Below, one piece after another: positions 1 to 6,348 of a stretch of 8,934 bases of DNA (its first letter is position 1; the number at the start of each line of letters is the position of its first letter). The stretch covers positions 1 through 8,934 of the forward strand of contig JAGTVD010000415.1 of assembly GCA_018224505.1 (NCBI GenBank), in the 5' to 3' direction. The translations under genes were made by a program, and so were the position numbers. Under the pieces are notes generated by a model. That model was not told where the DNA came from, ran no database searches, and saw only the letters and a list, made by a program, of their open reading frames with translations. This DNA comes from Desulfatitalea sp. (GTDB taxonomy: Bacteria > Desulfobacterota > Desulfobacteria > Desulfobacterales > Desulfosarcinaceae).

Positions 1-354
1 CAGATGGCCGACGACCTGCTGGACTACACCCAGAATACCCAGGCCCTGGGCAAGCGGGCCGGCGCAGACCTGCTGGAAGGCAAACTCACCCTGCCGGTCA
101 TCCACGCCCTGGCCCAGGCCTCCGCCGACGAACGCTCCTGGATGGAAGCACTCATCGCGGCCCAATCCTTCACCCCTGAGCAGCTGTCACAATTCATCAC
201 CATCCTGGAAGCCCGTGGCGCCATCGCTTACACCCGGGACCGGGCCGCGCACCACATGGCCCGGGCCAAAACCATCCTGAACGGCTTTGCGCCCGGCCAC
301 GCCCGGTCGGTATTGATGGATATCGTCGATTACGCATGGGCCAGGGCGTCCTGA
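1..354 (+). CDS. Polyprenyl diphosphate synthase, C-terminal part (5' end outside window)
   Basis: This is the 3' end of a trans-isoprenyl diphosphate synthase gene (octaprenyl/heptaprenyl type, IspB-like). Such enzymes condense isopentenyl diphosphate with an allylic diphosphate to make the side chain of menaquinone or ubiquinone in the cytoplasm. The frame is open from base 1, so the start lies upstream of the window. The visible part opens with the second aspartate-rich motif, DDLLD (bases 10-24), which binds the Mg-diphosphate. The conserved block GADLLEGKLTLPVIHAL follows, and the rest is the helical C-terminal segment. The TGA stop is at 352-354. The ATG at base 4 is an internal methionine inside the conserved motif and not the start. 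Chain length cannot be read from this part. A farnesyl/geranylgeranyl synthase is possible, but the GKLTLP block is typical of the long-chain family. Confidence 0.9.
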   Translation, partial: QMADDLLDYTQNTQALGKRAGADLLEGKLTLPVIHALAQASADERSWMEALIAAQSFTPEQLSQFITILEARGAIAYTRDRAAHHMARAKTILNGFAPGHARSVLMDIVDYAWARAS

Positions 355-396
355 TGTCCTTCTATTGAGTTTCATGCTGAAGGCGTCACTTTTTCG

Positions 397-405
397 TGTT
401 ATAAG
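397..405 (+). promoter_or_regulatory. Possible extended -10 promoter for the FlgT-like gene
   Basis: In the 96-bp gap between the synthase stop and the ATG at 451, TGT-TATAAG (397-405) fits an extended -10 element (TGn plus a 5/6 match to TATAAT). The -35 region 17 bp upstream (377-382, CTGAAG) is poor, which is tolerated in extended -10 promoters. Transcription would start near 412, giving a leader of about 40 nt. A weak CCTTC/GAAGG stem (358-362 with 379-383) just upstream might end the preceding transcript, but it is short and has a 16-nt loop. Confidence 0.35.
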
Positions 406-450
406 CGATTAATAACCCTTAATCACAACCTTTCTCCGGAGATCCAGACA

Positions 451-1635
451 ATGCCCAACATATCCGCATGGAAACAATTCCTGCTGTTGATGGTGCTGCT
501 CGTGGCGGCACCTGCGGCGGTACAGGCCCAACCCCCGCAACGGGGGGAGACCACCGTCCACGTCGTGGGCAGCAGTCGGGTGCGGGGCGGTGATGTGTCC
601 GCGGCCCGCGAGGAGGCCATCAATGCCGCTCTGGTGGCGGCCGTCCACACGGTGGTGGCTGAAATGCTGCCGCCGGAAACCGTGGCGGGCAGCTTCCAGA
701 CCGTCAATGAAGCGGTATTTCAGCGCACCGATCGATTCGTGCGCGACTACAAGATGCTGGCCCAATCCACCGTGGCCGGCACTTACCGGGCCCTGGTGCA
801 GGCCTCGGTTTCGACGGAGCGCATCAAGGAAGCCTTCAGAACGGCCGGCATCCGTCTGGAAGCCCGCCAATTCCCGCAAATTCTCTTTGCGCTGGCGGAA
901 AGCCAGATCCACGATCTGGCACCCCGTTACTGGTGGGATGGCCGGACCGGCCGGGATGAAAGTGTGGCCGGTGCCGCCCTCGCCCAGGCATTTACAACGG
1001 AAGGGTACACCGTGGTACGGCCCGCCGGAAATACCGTGGCTACTGGCTACCCGCCTGAATTGCGCGGCACCGAAGCCGTGGCCCTGGGCCGCGAGCTCAA
1101 AGCCGAGGTGGTGGTGGTGGGCCTGGCCGCGGCCGAAGCGGCCGGACAGCCGGCCGGGCAGACATCTCCCGCCTATCGCGGCAGCGTGTCGGCAAGGGCC
1201 TATCGAGTGTCCGATGGTCAACTGATCGCCCAAACCCAGCGGGCCATATTGACGGCCGGCGACGACGCCCAGTCCGCCAGCCGCGACGCCCTGGACAAAG
1301 CCGCCGCCCTGGCCGCCGGGGATTTATCGGCCCAACTCGACACCGCCTGGTTCAAACAAATGGCCGCCGGCAACCGCATCGAGATCGTGGTGCACGGCAT
1401 CACCGGCCAGATGGCCGGCTTTGTCCGCTTCCGGGGTGCCATCGGCAGCGTCTCAGGGGTGGAGCGGATGCAGATTCGCGAGATGACGGCGGACGCGGCC
1501 ATCCTGAACGTTGATTACCAAGGGAACGCGCGCGCCCTGGCCGATGCGCTGTTGCTGCTCTCTTTTGATACCTTCAAGGTCACCGTCGCCCGGATTGAAG
1601 CCAATACCATCGACCTGCAACTGGTGCCGCGTTAG
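451..1635 (+). CDS. Secreted protein with FlgT N-terminal/LPP20-like domain
   Basis: This 394-residue protein has a clear Sec signal peptide: Lys8, a hydrophobic core at 10-24, and likely cleavage after AVQA at residue 26. It is therefore probably periplasmic or at the outer membrane. Residues 35-130 (from HVVGSSRV through YRALVQASV to ERIKEAF) match the pattern of the FlgT N-terminal domain: a strand, then AAREEAINAALVAAV, then strands ending in YRALVQASV. Residues 165-300 look like a CsgG/TolB-N-like alpha/beta domain with GRELKAEVVVVG (213-224) and RVSDGQLIAQTQ (252-263). The C-terminal 95 residues form a further small alpha/beta domain. GGAG at 438-441 lies 9 nt before the ATG and supports the start. 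In Vibrio, FlgT builds the flagellar H-ring, but no flagellar gene is nearby, so a flagellar role is not supported. pgsA follows after 48 bp, probably in the same transcript. Confidence 0.8.
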   Translation: MPNISAWKQFLLLMVLLVAAPAAVQAQPPQRGETTVHVVGSSRVRGGDVSAAREEAINAALVAAVHTVVAEMLPPETVAGSFQTVNEAVFQRTDRFVRDYKMLAQSTVAGTYRALVQASVSTERIKEAFRTAGIRLEARQFPQILFALAESQIHDLAPRYWWDGRTGRDESVAGAALAQAFTTEGYTVVRPAGNTVATGYPPELRGTEAVALGRELKAEVVVVGLAAAEAAGQPAGQTSPAYRGSVSARAYRVSDGQLIAQTQRAILTAGDDAQSASRDALDKAAALAAGDLSAQLDTAWFKQMAAGNRIEIVVHGITGQMAGFVRFRGAIGSVSGVERMQIREMTADAAILNVDYQGNARALADALLLLSFDTFKVTVARIEANTIDLQLVPR

Positions 1636-1683
1636 AAATGGGCACGGACGCGAACCATATAACCCGAATCAGGAAATAGCGCC

Positions 1684-2244
1684 GTGAGCCCCATGGCATC
1701 CCCTGTCAACATCCCCAACATGCTGACAATCCTGCGCATTCTTCTGACACCGGTGTTCATCATCCTGTTACTGCGCCACCTTTACTGGCAGGCCCTGGCG
1801 GTCTTTGCCGTTGCCGGCTTGAGCGATGCCCTGGACGGGTTCATCGCGCGCTATTTCAACCAGCGCACCGCCCTTGGCGCTTATCTGGATCCCATGGCGG
1901 ACAAACTGCTGCTCGCATCGGCGTATATCTCCCTGGCCGTGTTGGCCGTGATACCCGCCTGGGTGTCGGTCATCGTCATCGCCCGGGATGTGATCATCAC
2001 CTTGGGCATCGCCATTCTGACCGTCACCCAGAAAACCTACGAAGTACGCCCCACCATCGTGAGCAAGTGCACCACCGCCGCCCAGATCATACTGGTGTTG
2101 GTGGCGCTTTTCGATCCGGCCCGCATCCTGCTCACAGCCCTGCACCCGCCCCTGGTGTGGGCCACCGCCATCCTCACCACCGTTTCCGGCCTGCACTACA
2201 TCTACATCGGCATGAATATCCTGCAGGAGCCGGGGAATCCCTGA
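1684..2244 (+). CDS. pgsA: CDP-diacylglycerol--glycerol-3-phosphate 3-phosphatidyltransferase
   Basis: This 186-residue integral membrane enzyme is predicted to make phosphatidylglycerophosphate from CDP-diacylglycerol and glycerol 3-phosphate, the committed step to phosphatidylglycerol and cardiolipin in the inner membrane. The CDP-alcohol phosphotransferase signature is complete: D48-x2-D51-G52-x2-A55-R56-x8-G65-x3-D69-x3-D73. The N-terminal NIPNMLTILRILLTPVF is characteristic of PgsA. About five or six hydrophobic segments are visible, and the length is normal for the family. The GTG start at 1684 is chosen because AGGA (1671-1674) lies 9 nt upstream. The ATG three codons later would be 18 nt from it. 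The TGA stop (2242-2244) abuts the stop of the convergent hydrolase gene. Another CDP-alcohol transferase, such as phosphatidylserine synthase, is less likely from size and N-terminus. Confidence 0.93.
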   Translation: MSPMASPVNIPNMLTILRILLTPVFIILLLRHLYWQALAVFAVAGLSDALDGFIARYFNQRTALGAYLDPMADKLLLASAYISLAVLAVIPAWVSVIVIARDVIITLGIAILTVTQKTYEVRPTIVSKCTTAAQIILVLVALFDPARILLTALHPPLVWATAILTTVSGLHYIYIGMNILQEPGNP

Positions 2245-3354
2245 TCAGGTCAGAAACACCGTCTGCCCATGCCCCACATCCACCAATCGATCCAGCAACC
2301 CCTCCCGGGCCATCAATTCGCGTAACTGCATGGGTGGGAAATGGACCGGTTCGTCCCCCAGGCGGAAGGTGCCCCAATGGACCACCATCAGTTTTTTAGC
2401 CCCCAGTTGCTTGAAGGCCGTCATCGTCTCACTGGGATTCATGTGGCTGGGCGCCATAAACCAGCGCGGTTCATATGCCCCCAGATTGATAATAGCCAGA
2501 TCGATATCGAACTGTTGCCCGATTTCGTGAAATCCGTCGAAGAAAGCGGTGTCTCCGGAAAGGTAGATGGTCTTTCCCCCGGCGGTCTCCAGGACATAAG
2601 AACCCCACAGGGACCGGTTGGGGCCGGTGATGGGGTTGCGCATGGTCCAGTGGTTGCAGGGCAGAAAGGTGATCCGCCGCCGGTCATCCGCATAGCTCTG
2701 GTACCAGTCCAACTGGCTCCGGTGGCGCATGCCCAGGCCGTTGAAAAGGCCATCGTAGCCCAGCGGGCTGACCACATGTGTCTGCGGGTCGAAGGTGGAA
2801 AGGGCCGGCCGACTGGCATGGTCGTAGTGGCCGTGGGTCACCAGAATATGGTCCACCCGGGGCATCTCCTTCACATCGAAGGCCAGGGGGGTATAGTCCT
2901 TGATGAACCAGAACAGGCTGTCGTCGAACACCGGATCCACGATCAGGTGGGTGTCGCCGTCCTTGATCAGCACCGAGGCGTGCTTGATGAAGGTCACCGA
3001 CACGCCGTCGTGCTTTTTCAGTGTTTTCCAATCCACGCGCACCGGTGTCACCGGCTGTTCATCCAGGTGGGGGGTGAACTCATTTTCATTGAAAAGTTTC
3101 CAGTACAGCACCCGGCCCAGGTTGGCCCTGCGCCGCCTTTCCCCCAGGGGATTGAGAAACCGGCCGTTGGTGCCATGATGCAGCCGGTTGGCCACGATTT
3201 CCCGCAGGGTGGTATCCCGCAGGAGTTGATAGTGCAAACCGTCGTCAGTGCCGCCGATATCGGCCGCAAACGCCGCCGAAGACGGCAATAGATTCAAAAG
3301 GGCCGCGGATTTCAACCCGGTCACCATATGTTTCAAAAATTCTCTACGTTCCAT
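2245..3354 (-). CDS. Tat-exported metallo-beta-lactamase-fold hydrolase, NAPE-PLD-like
   Basis: This 369-residue protein starts at ATG 3354, giving a twin-arginine signal, ERREFLK (2-8), followed by a hydrophobic stretch and cleavage near AFA-AD (30-31). It should be exported folded to the periplasm. The metal ligands of NAPE-PLD are all recognisable: H174-G-H176-Y-D178-H179, H235 (LPCNHW), D268 (SGDTAFFDG) and H326 (VVHWGTF). The block GAYEPRWFMAPSHMNPSE (292-309) closely follows the vertebrate NAPE-PLD sequence, including the active-site-region His305. Likely chemistry is metal-dependent hydrolysis of a phosphodiester, plausibly a phospholipid, but the substrate is not shown. A general UlaG-like (COG2220) hydrolase is the alternative. 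A longer frame from TTG 3408 adds 18 residues, but it would sit beside the predicted -10 box and would bury the Tat motif. The gene converges on pgsA with no spacer. Confidence 0.87.
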   Translation of the reverse strand: MERREFLKHMVTGLKSAALLNLLPSSAAFAADIGGTDDGLHYQLLRDTTLREIVANRLHHGTNGRFLNPLGERRRRANLGRVLYWKLFNENEFTPHLDEQPVTPVRVDWKTLKKHDGVSVTFIKHASVLIKDGDTHLIVDPVFDDSLFWFIKDYTPLAFDVKEMPRVDHILVTHGHYDHASRPALSTFDPQTHVVSPLGYDGLFNGLGMRHRSQLDWYQSYADDRRRITFLPCNHWTMRNPITGPNRSLWGSYVLETAGGKTIYLSGDTAFFDGFHEIGQQFDIDLAIINLGAYEPRWFMAPSHMNPSETMTAFKQLGAKKLMVVHWGTFRLGDEPVHFPPMQLRELMAREGLLDRLVDVGHGQTVFLT

Positions 3355-3410
3355 GTCGCACCACGCTTTCGTTCCCTCTCGCTTCCTCCCGTCCGGACAA
3401 TTCGACAATC

Positions 3411-3438
3411 AACATAACACCCATCGTTGCCGCGTCAA
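3411..3438 (-). promoter_or_regulatory. Predicted promoter of the hydrolase gene
   Basis: Read leftwards, TTGACG (3438-3433) is followed after 16 bp by TATGTT (3416-3411), matching 5/6 and 4/6 of the sigma-70-type consensus. Transcription would start near 3404, leaving a leader of about 50 nt before ATG 3354. This excludes TTG 3408 as start if the promoter is real. It lies back to back with the tRNA promoter, with 8 bp between the two -35 boxes. Confidence 0.45.
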
Positions 3439-3446
3439 TGTTTCCC

Positions 3447-3475
3447 TTGACAGCCCCCTGCGCCGATGCTAACAA
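3447..3475 (+). promoter_or_regulatory. Predicted promoter of tRNA-Val
   Basis: A perfect -35 box TTGACA (3447-3452) is followed after 17 bp by TAACAA (3470-3475), a 3/6 match to the -10 consensus. Transcription would start around 3482, a few bases before the mature tRNA at 3488. The position directly ahead of a tRNA gene supports the call. The -10 is the weak point. Confidence 0.5.
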
Positions 3476-3487
3476 GATCCCACTTAC

Positions 3488-3562
3488 AGGCACGTAGCTC
3501 AGGGGGAGAGCGCTACCCTGACACGGTAGAAGTCCGCGGTTCAAATCCGCGCGTGCCTACCA
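3488..3562 (+). tRNA. tRNA-Val (anticodon GAC)
   Basis: A complete cloverleaf of 75 nt can be folded by hand. The acceptor stem AGGCACG (3488-3494) pairs with CGTGCCT (3552-3558). The D arm is GCTC/GAGC (3497-3500, 3508-3511) with a 7-nt loop. The anticodon stem CTACC/GGTAG (3513-3517, 3525-3529) encloses CTGACAC, giving anticodon GAC at 3520-3522, which reads GUC and GUU valine codons. The variable region is 5 nt (3530-3534). The T arm CGCGG/CCGCG (3535-3539, 3547-3551) has loop TTCAAAT. The discriminator is A3559 and the CCA tail (3560-3562) is encoded. The acceptor begins with an A-U pair, a small departure from the common G1-C72. Confidence 0.96.
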
Positions 3563-3569
3563 TCCGATT

Positions 3570-3603
3570 GAAAGGGTTGCGGTGCGGATCGTAACCCTTT
3601 TCT
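3570..3603 (+). terminator. Hairpin terminator after tRNA-Val
   Basis: AAAGGGTT (3571-3578) pairs with AACCCTTT (3593-3600). The stem continues inward as GCGGT/ATCGT (3579-3583, 3588-3592, with two G-U pairs), giving 13 pairs closed by a GCGG tetraloop. The following tract TTCTGTTT is only moderately T-rich. It ends 8 nt after the tRNA CCA and just before the ribosome binding site of the lipoprotein gene, so some read-through into that gene is possible. Confidence 0.6.
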
Positions 3604-3619
3604 GTTTCAAGGAGCGCCC

Positions 3620-4180
3620 ATGGAACGCACACCGTTTGGTTACCTCTGGTTGGGAATCGTCATGGCTCTGTGGATGGGGTCCGGATGCGCCAAACCGCCG
3701 CTGGTCACCCCCATCGACCCTGAAATCACCCCCGTGCCGGCCCATGAGTGGATGCGCCGGCAAAGCGGCGCCCATCAAACCGATGCCGGCCAGGTGTTTT
3801 TCGGTATCGGCCAGGCGGACGGCTTACGCAACGTCTCCTTGCTGCGCGCCACGGCCGACAACCAGGCCAGAACCGAAATGGCGCGCGTGTTGAACGCCTA
3901 TGTGACATCCCTGGCCGAGGCAGCCGGTTTTGACAGGCAGACCGAGGCCGACCGGCAGTCCCTCAGCGTTCTGGCCCGCGCCGCCTTGCAGCAGGCCCGG
4001 GTCGTCGACCACTGGTACGACGCCCCCAGCGGCCTTTTTAAAACGTTGTGCTACCTGGACATGGGACAGTTCGAACAGGTCCTGAAATCCGAACGGCAGA
4101 TCGATGCCCCCCTGCGGCAAAGGATGCTATCCCTGACCGGGCAGGTCCACCAGCGCCAGGCCATCCAACAGGGACCGTAG
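3620..4180 (+). CDS. LPP20-family lipoprotein
   Basis: This 186-residue protein has a hydrophobic leader (8-19) ending in MGSGC, so Cys23 is the probable lipidation site. The -3 position is Gly, so the lipobox is imperfect. Residues about 58-155 (from VFFGIGQADG through NQARTEMARVLNAYV to KTLCYLDMGQFEQVL) follow the LPP20 domain plan, which is named after a Helicobacter membrane lipoprotein of unknown biochemical function. The mature protein should be anchored in the outer or inner membrane facing the periplasm. AAGGAG (3609-3614) lies 5 nt before the ATG and fixes the start. The gene follows the tRNA terminator with no obvious promoter of its own, so it may depend on read-through. Its fold is related to the FlgT-like N-terminal domain of the gene at 451-1635, although sequence similarity is low. 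Confidence 0.8.
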   Translation: MERTPFGYLWLGIVMALWMGSGCAKPPLVTPIDPEITPVPAHEWMRRQSGAHQTDAGQVFFGIGQADGLRNVSLLRATADNQARTEMARVLNAYVTSLAEAAGFDRQTEADRQSLSVLARAALQQARVVDHWYDAPSGLFKTLCYLDMGQFEQVLKSERQIDAPLRQRMLSLTGQVHQRQAIQQGP

Positions 4181-4210
4181 GCACCCGCACGTATATCGCT
4201 CTTGGGACCG

Positions 4211-4295
4211 GACGCTCAGAATATTTGGCGAAATGCCAAATGAAGTTGTTGTTCATTTGGCATTAGCGTTCAGACATTTGAAATACTCGGAAATG
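4211..4295. repeat. Competing hairpins in the 142-bp convergent gap
   Basis: Between the lipoprotein stop (4180) and the nikQ stop (4323), a 13-bp perfect inverted repeat (4232-4244 with 4252-4264, loop GTTGTTG) overlaps a second hairpin. That second hairpin is ATTTGGC (4223-4229) with GCCAAAT (4235-4241). Both use the same GCCAAAT arm, so only one can form at a time. An imperfect direct repeat, CGCTCAGA (4213-4220) and CGTTCAGA (4267-4274), each followed by an ATTTG-rich stretch, flanks the hairpins. No T-run follows on either strand, so a classical intrinsic terminator is not shown. A transcription-end structure for the two converging genes or a short dispersed repeat are both possible. Confidence 0.65.
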
Positions 4296-4322
4296 CGTGG
4301 GCACGACTTTGACGGAGCCCCG

Positions 4323-5081
4323 CTACCCCCACCCCAACCAATGGATCGCCACCAGCCCGGCACTCACCAGCAACACTGCCGCCCCCAGCACCGGATTCCA
4401 GGGGGTTGCGGCGTAACTCACCAGGCAGTGGAACCGGCCGTTGAAGCCCCGGCATTTCATGGCCAGGTGAACCCGACGGGCCCGTTCCGATGCCCGTACA
4501 AAGAGCATCCCCACCAGGTAGGCGTAGGTCTTGTAGGTGTGCAAACGGGTGGTGGGTCGAAAATTACGCATCTTGGCGGCCCGCAGCAACCGCTGGTATT
4601 CATGCGCGATCACGAACGAGTAGCGGTAGGCCAGCAAAAGAAGCTGGACCAGTTTGGGCGGCACCCCCAACCGGTGAAGGGTGTGGCCCAGGGTGGCCAG
4701 ATGCATCGTGGCCACCAGCGCGGTAAAGGTCATTAGGATGGAGATGGTTTTCAAGGTGATCACCAGGCAGAGGCGGACCCCCTCCCGGCTGGCCGCCAGG
4801 GGGCCCCACGACAGCAGCGGCTCGCCGGCGTAGGTCAACGGAATAACCAGCCAGACCAGCAGCAACAGGCTACCGGCCGCCGCCAGGCGCTTGCACAGGG
4901 GCCTGACCGGCAACCGCGCCGCCAGCGCCAATACCACGGCAAACAGCAGGGCCAGGAGCAACGCGGCGACGCTATCGATCAACGCTGCGCTGAACGAAAA
5001 GACGGTGGCCGCCACCACCCGCAGGGCCGGATCAGTGCGATGAATTACCGATTGCCCTTCAGCGAACCGTTCTTCGATCAT
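4323..5081 (-). CDS. nikQ: ECF nickel/cobalt transporter T component (NikQ/CbiQ)
   Basis: This 252-residue protein is the transmembrane coupling subunit of an energy-coupling-factor importer. It links the metal-binding subunit to the ATPases at the cytoplasmic face. The N-terminal HRTDPALRVV (14-23) is the usual CbiQ opening. Several hydrophobic helices cover about 23-55, 68-85, 105-130 and 231-247. The two coupling motifs of EcfT proteins are visible: the second is good (AMKCRGF, 207-213), while the first is degenerate (AAKMRNF, 168-174, with Asn instead of Gly). The start at ATG 5081 is chosen because it overlaps the nikL stop as ATGA (5081-5078), with GAGGGG just upstream. A longer upstream frame is only the shadow of nikL. 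It is the last gene of the nikMLQ operon, and no ATPase gene follows before the convergent lipoprotein gene. Confidence 0.9.
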   Translation of the reverse strand: MIEERFAEGQSVIHRTDPALRVVAATVFSFSAALIDSVAALLLALLFAVVLALAARLPVRPLCKRLAAAGSLLLLVWLVIPLTYAGEPLLSWGPLAASREGVRLCLVITLKTISILMTFTALVATMHLATLGHTLHRLGVPPKLVQLLLLAYRYSFVIAHEYQRLLRAAKMRNFRPTTRLHTYKTYAYLVGMLFVRASERARRVHLAMKCRGFNGRFHCLVSYAATPWNPVLGAAVLLVSAGLVAIHWLGWG

Positions 5082-5716
5082 CGCCCCTCTTTTCGATGGT
5101 AACGCACATAGGTCGCCACCCCCACCAGCCCGAAAATATAGCCGATGCCGGCCACGATGTCCCGCCACGGAGCGTTTTGGGCGGCCAGGCGCGCCTCCAG
5201 GGGTCCGAGCCGAGTTTCCAGTGCCTGCAGGACGATCCGCTCGACGGTTTTCGCATCCAGGCATGGCCCGGCGACCCCATCCCCGTTGCCCACGGCATCA
5301 TCCAACACACCGGTTTCAGCGCCGGATTCGGTTTGCGCCGCCGGACGGGCAGTGCCGTTGCCGGACGTGGCCGCCATCTCGCCCGCCCGCACAATCCAAT
5401 GCCCCATGTGCCCCATGCCGGCCACAACCACCACCTTCAGGTCTCCGTTGACGGGAAAGTCGATGGGGAAGGAGAAGCGGCCCTCGTCATCGGTGGTGCC
5501 CGTGAGCCGTTTGACCGCCTGGTCGTCGTAAACCTCGATGGTGCCGCCACGCACCGGGCTGCCGCCACCGAAGCTGCTTTCCGTATGAATGGTCGCCCCC
5601 TCCACCCAGGCGAAAACCATCACCCGGTGGCCATAAGCGGGCAAGGCCCAGAGCAGGAGCAAACCCCACCACAGGACCGGTAAGACGATCCGCCGCAACG
5701 ATGCATATACGCGCAT
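5078..5716 (-). CDS. nikL: NikL-type accessory subunit of the nickel ECF transporter
   Basis: This 212-residue protein fills the place taken by CbiN/NikN in other nickel/cobalt ECF systems. The signal sequence ends in ALPAYG, so the mature protein would begin at H30 (HRVMVFAWVEGATI), a hallmark opening of NikL. An Ig-like, carboxypeptidase-regulatory-type periplasmic domain follows (about 30-110) with GGTIEVYDD and TTDDEGRFSF. Histidines at 30, 44, 103 and 106 (MGHMGHW) could bind metal outside the membrane. Residues 111-155 are a low-complexity linker. A C-terminal membrane helix (about 190-204) ends in the positive tail YHRKEGR. The ATG at 5716 overlaps the nikM stop as TGATG, and the stop overlaps nikQ as ATGA, so the three genes are probably translationally coupled. 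NikL is known as an auxiliary component of nickel rather than cobalt systems, hence the nik names. Confidence 0.84.
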   Translation of the reverse strand: MRVYASLRRIVLPVLWWGLLLLWALPAYGHRVMVFAWVEGATIHTESSFGGGSPVRGGTIEVYDDQAVKRLTGTTDDEGRFSFPIDFPVNGDLKVVVVAGMGHMGHWIVRAGEMAATSGNGTARPAAQTESGAETGVLDDAVGNGDGVAGPCLDAKTVERIVLQALETRLGPLEARLAAQNAPWRDIVAGIGYIFGLVGVATYVRYHRKEGR

Positions 5717-6348
5717 CAGGCAACCCCCCGCGAGGTCTGTTTGTCCGCAAAGGCATGGGGCAGCAGTTCCGGTTTGACCTTTTTCAGGAACCCCACGCAA
5801 AAGAGGGTGATCACCCCCTCGATGATCAGGATGGGCACATGGATCGCCACCGCCGTAACCGCCAAGGACAGGAACTGCTCGTCGGTGAAGAACAAGCTGG
5901 CCGCCATCACGATGGCCGCCAGCACAATGGCCCCGGCGCCGCCGCAAAAGGCCGCCGCCATGCCGACCCAGCCCGGCCGGCCGATCCACCGGCCGAACAG
6001 AAAGTACACCGCCACCGCCGGCGCCGCCATGATGACCGTGTTGACCCCCAAAGTGGTGATGCCCCCGTATTGGAAAAACACCGCCTGGAGCAGCAGGGCC
6101 GCCAGGATCACCGGAAAGGCGGCCCATCCCAGCAGCAACCCCAGCAGACCATTCATGATCAAGTGTACATTGGCCGGTCCGATGGGCACATGGACCAGCG
6201 ATGCGACAAAAAAGGCTGATGCCAGAATGCCCGCCTGGGCGATCTGGTCATAATCGAGCCGCTTCAATCCGATGGCCGTGCCCGCCGCGGCCAGCGCTCC
6301 CCCCGAAATCAGCACGGAGGCCGACAAATACCCTTCCGAAATATGCAT
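5716..6348 (-). CDS. nikM: ECF nickel/cobalt transporter substrate-binding membrane subunit (NikM/CbiM)
   Basis: This 210-residue protein is the metal-specific S component that captures Ni(II) or Co(II) and releases it to the cytoplasm. ATG 6348 is chosen because it yields the N-terminus MHISEGYLS. In solved NikM structures the terminal amine and His2 are direct metal ligands, so the start cannot lie further upstream. Further histidines H53 (LVHVPIG) and H62 (ANVHLIMNGLLG) are candidates for the remaining ligand. The family block AFPVILAALLLQAVFFQYGG followed by ITTLGVNTVIM is intact. About six or seven hydrophobic helices are visible. AGGA lies about 10 nt upstream of the ATG. It is the first gene of nikMLQ, behind a leader of roughly 200 nt. 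Nickel is favoured over cobalt because of the NikL partner. In a sulfate reducer, nickel would serve hydrogenases and CO dehydrogenase (inference). Confidence 0.92.
   Translation of the reverse strand: MHISEGYLSASVLISGGALAAAGTAIGLKRLDYDQIAQAGILASAFFVASLVHVPIGPANVHLIMNGLLGLLLGWAAFPVILAALLLQAVFFQYGGITTLGVNTVIMAAPAVAVYFLFGRWIGRPGWVGMAAAFCGGAGAIVLAAIVMAASLFFTDEQFLSLAVTAVAIHVPILIIEGVITLFCVGFLKKVKPELLPHAFADKQTSRGVA

Noticed and set aside
358..395. Intrinsic terminator after the polyprenyl synthase gene
   Set aside because: The stem is only CCTTC/GAAGG with a 16-nt loop, and the T-run starts 7 nt after it. The evidence is too weak to list as a feature.
3355..3408. Upstream TTG start adding 18 residues to the hydrolase
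   Set aside because: It lies next to the predicted -10 box and would place a polar stretch before the Tat motif. ATG 3354 gives a textbook signal peptide.
5082..5264. N-terminal extension of NikQ by 61 residues
   Set aside because: The extension is entirely within the nikL coding region in another frame and is Arg/Gly-rich without family similarity. ATG 5081 overlaps the nikL stop as expected for coupled genes.
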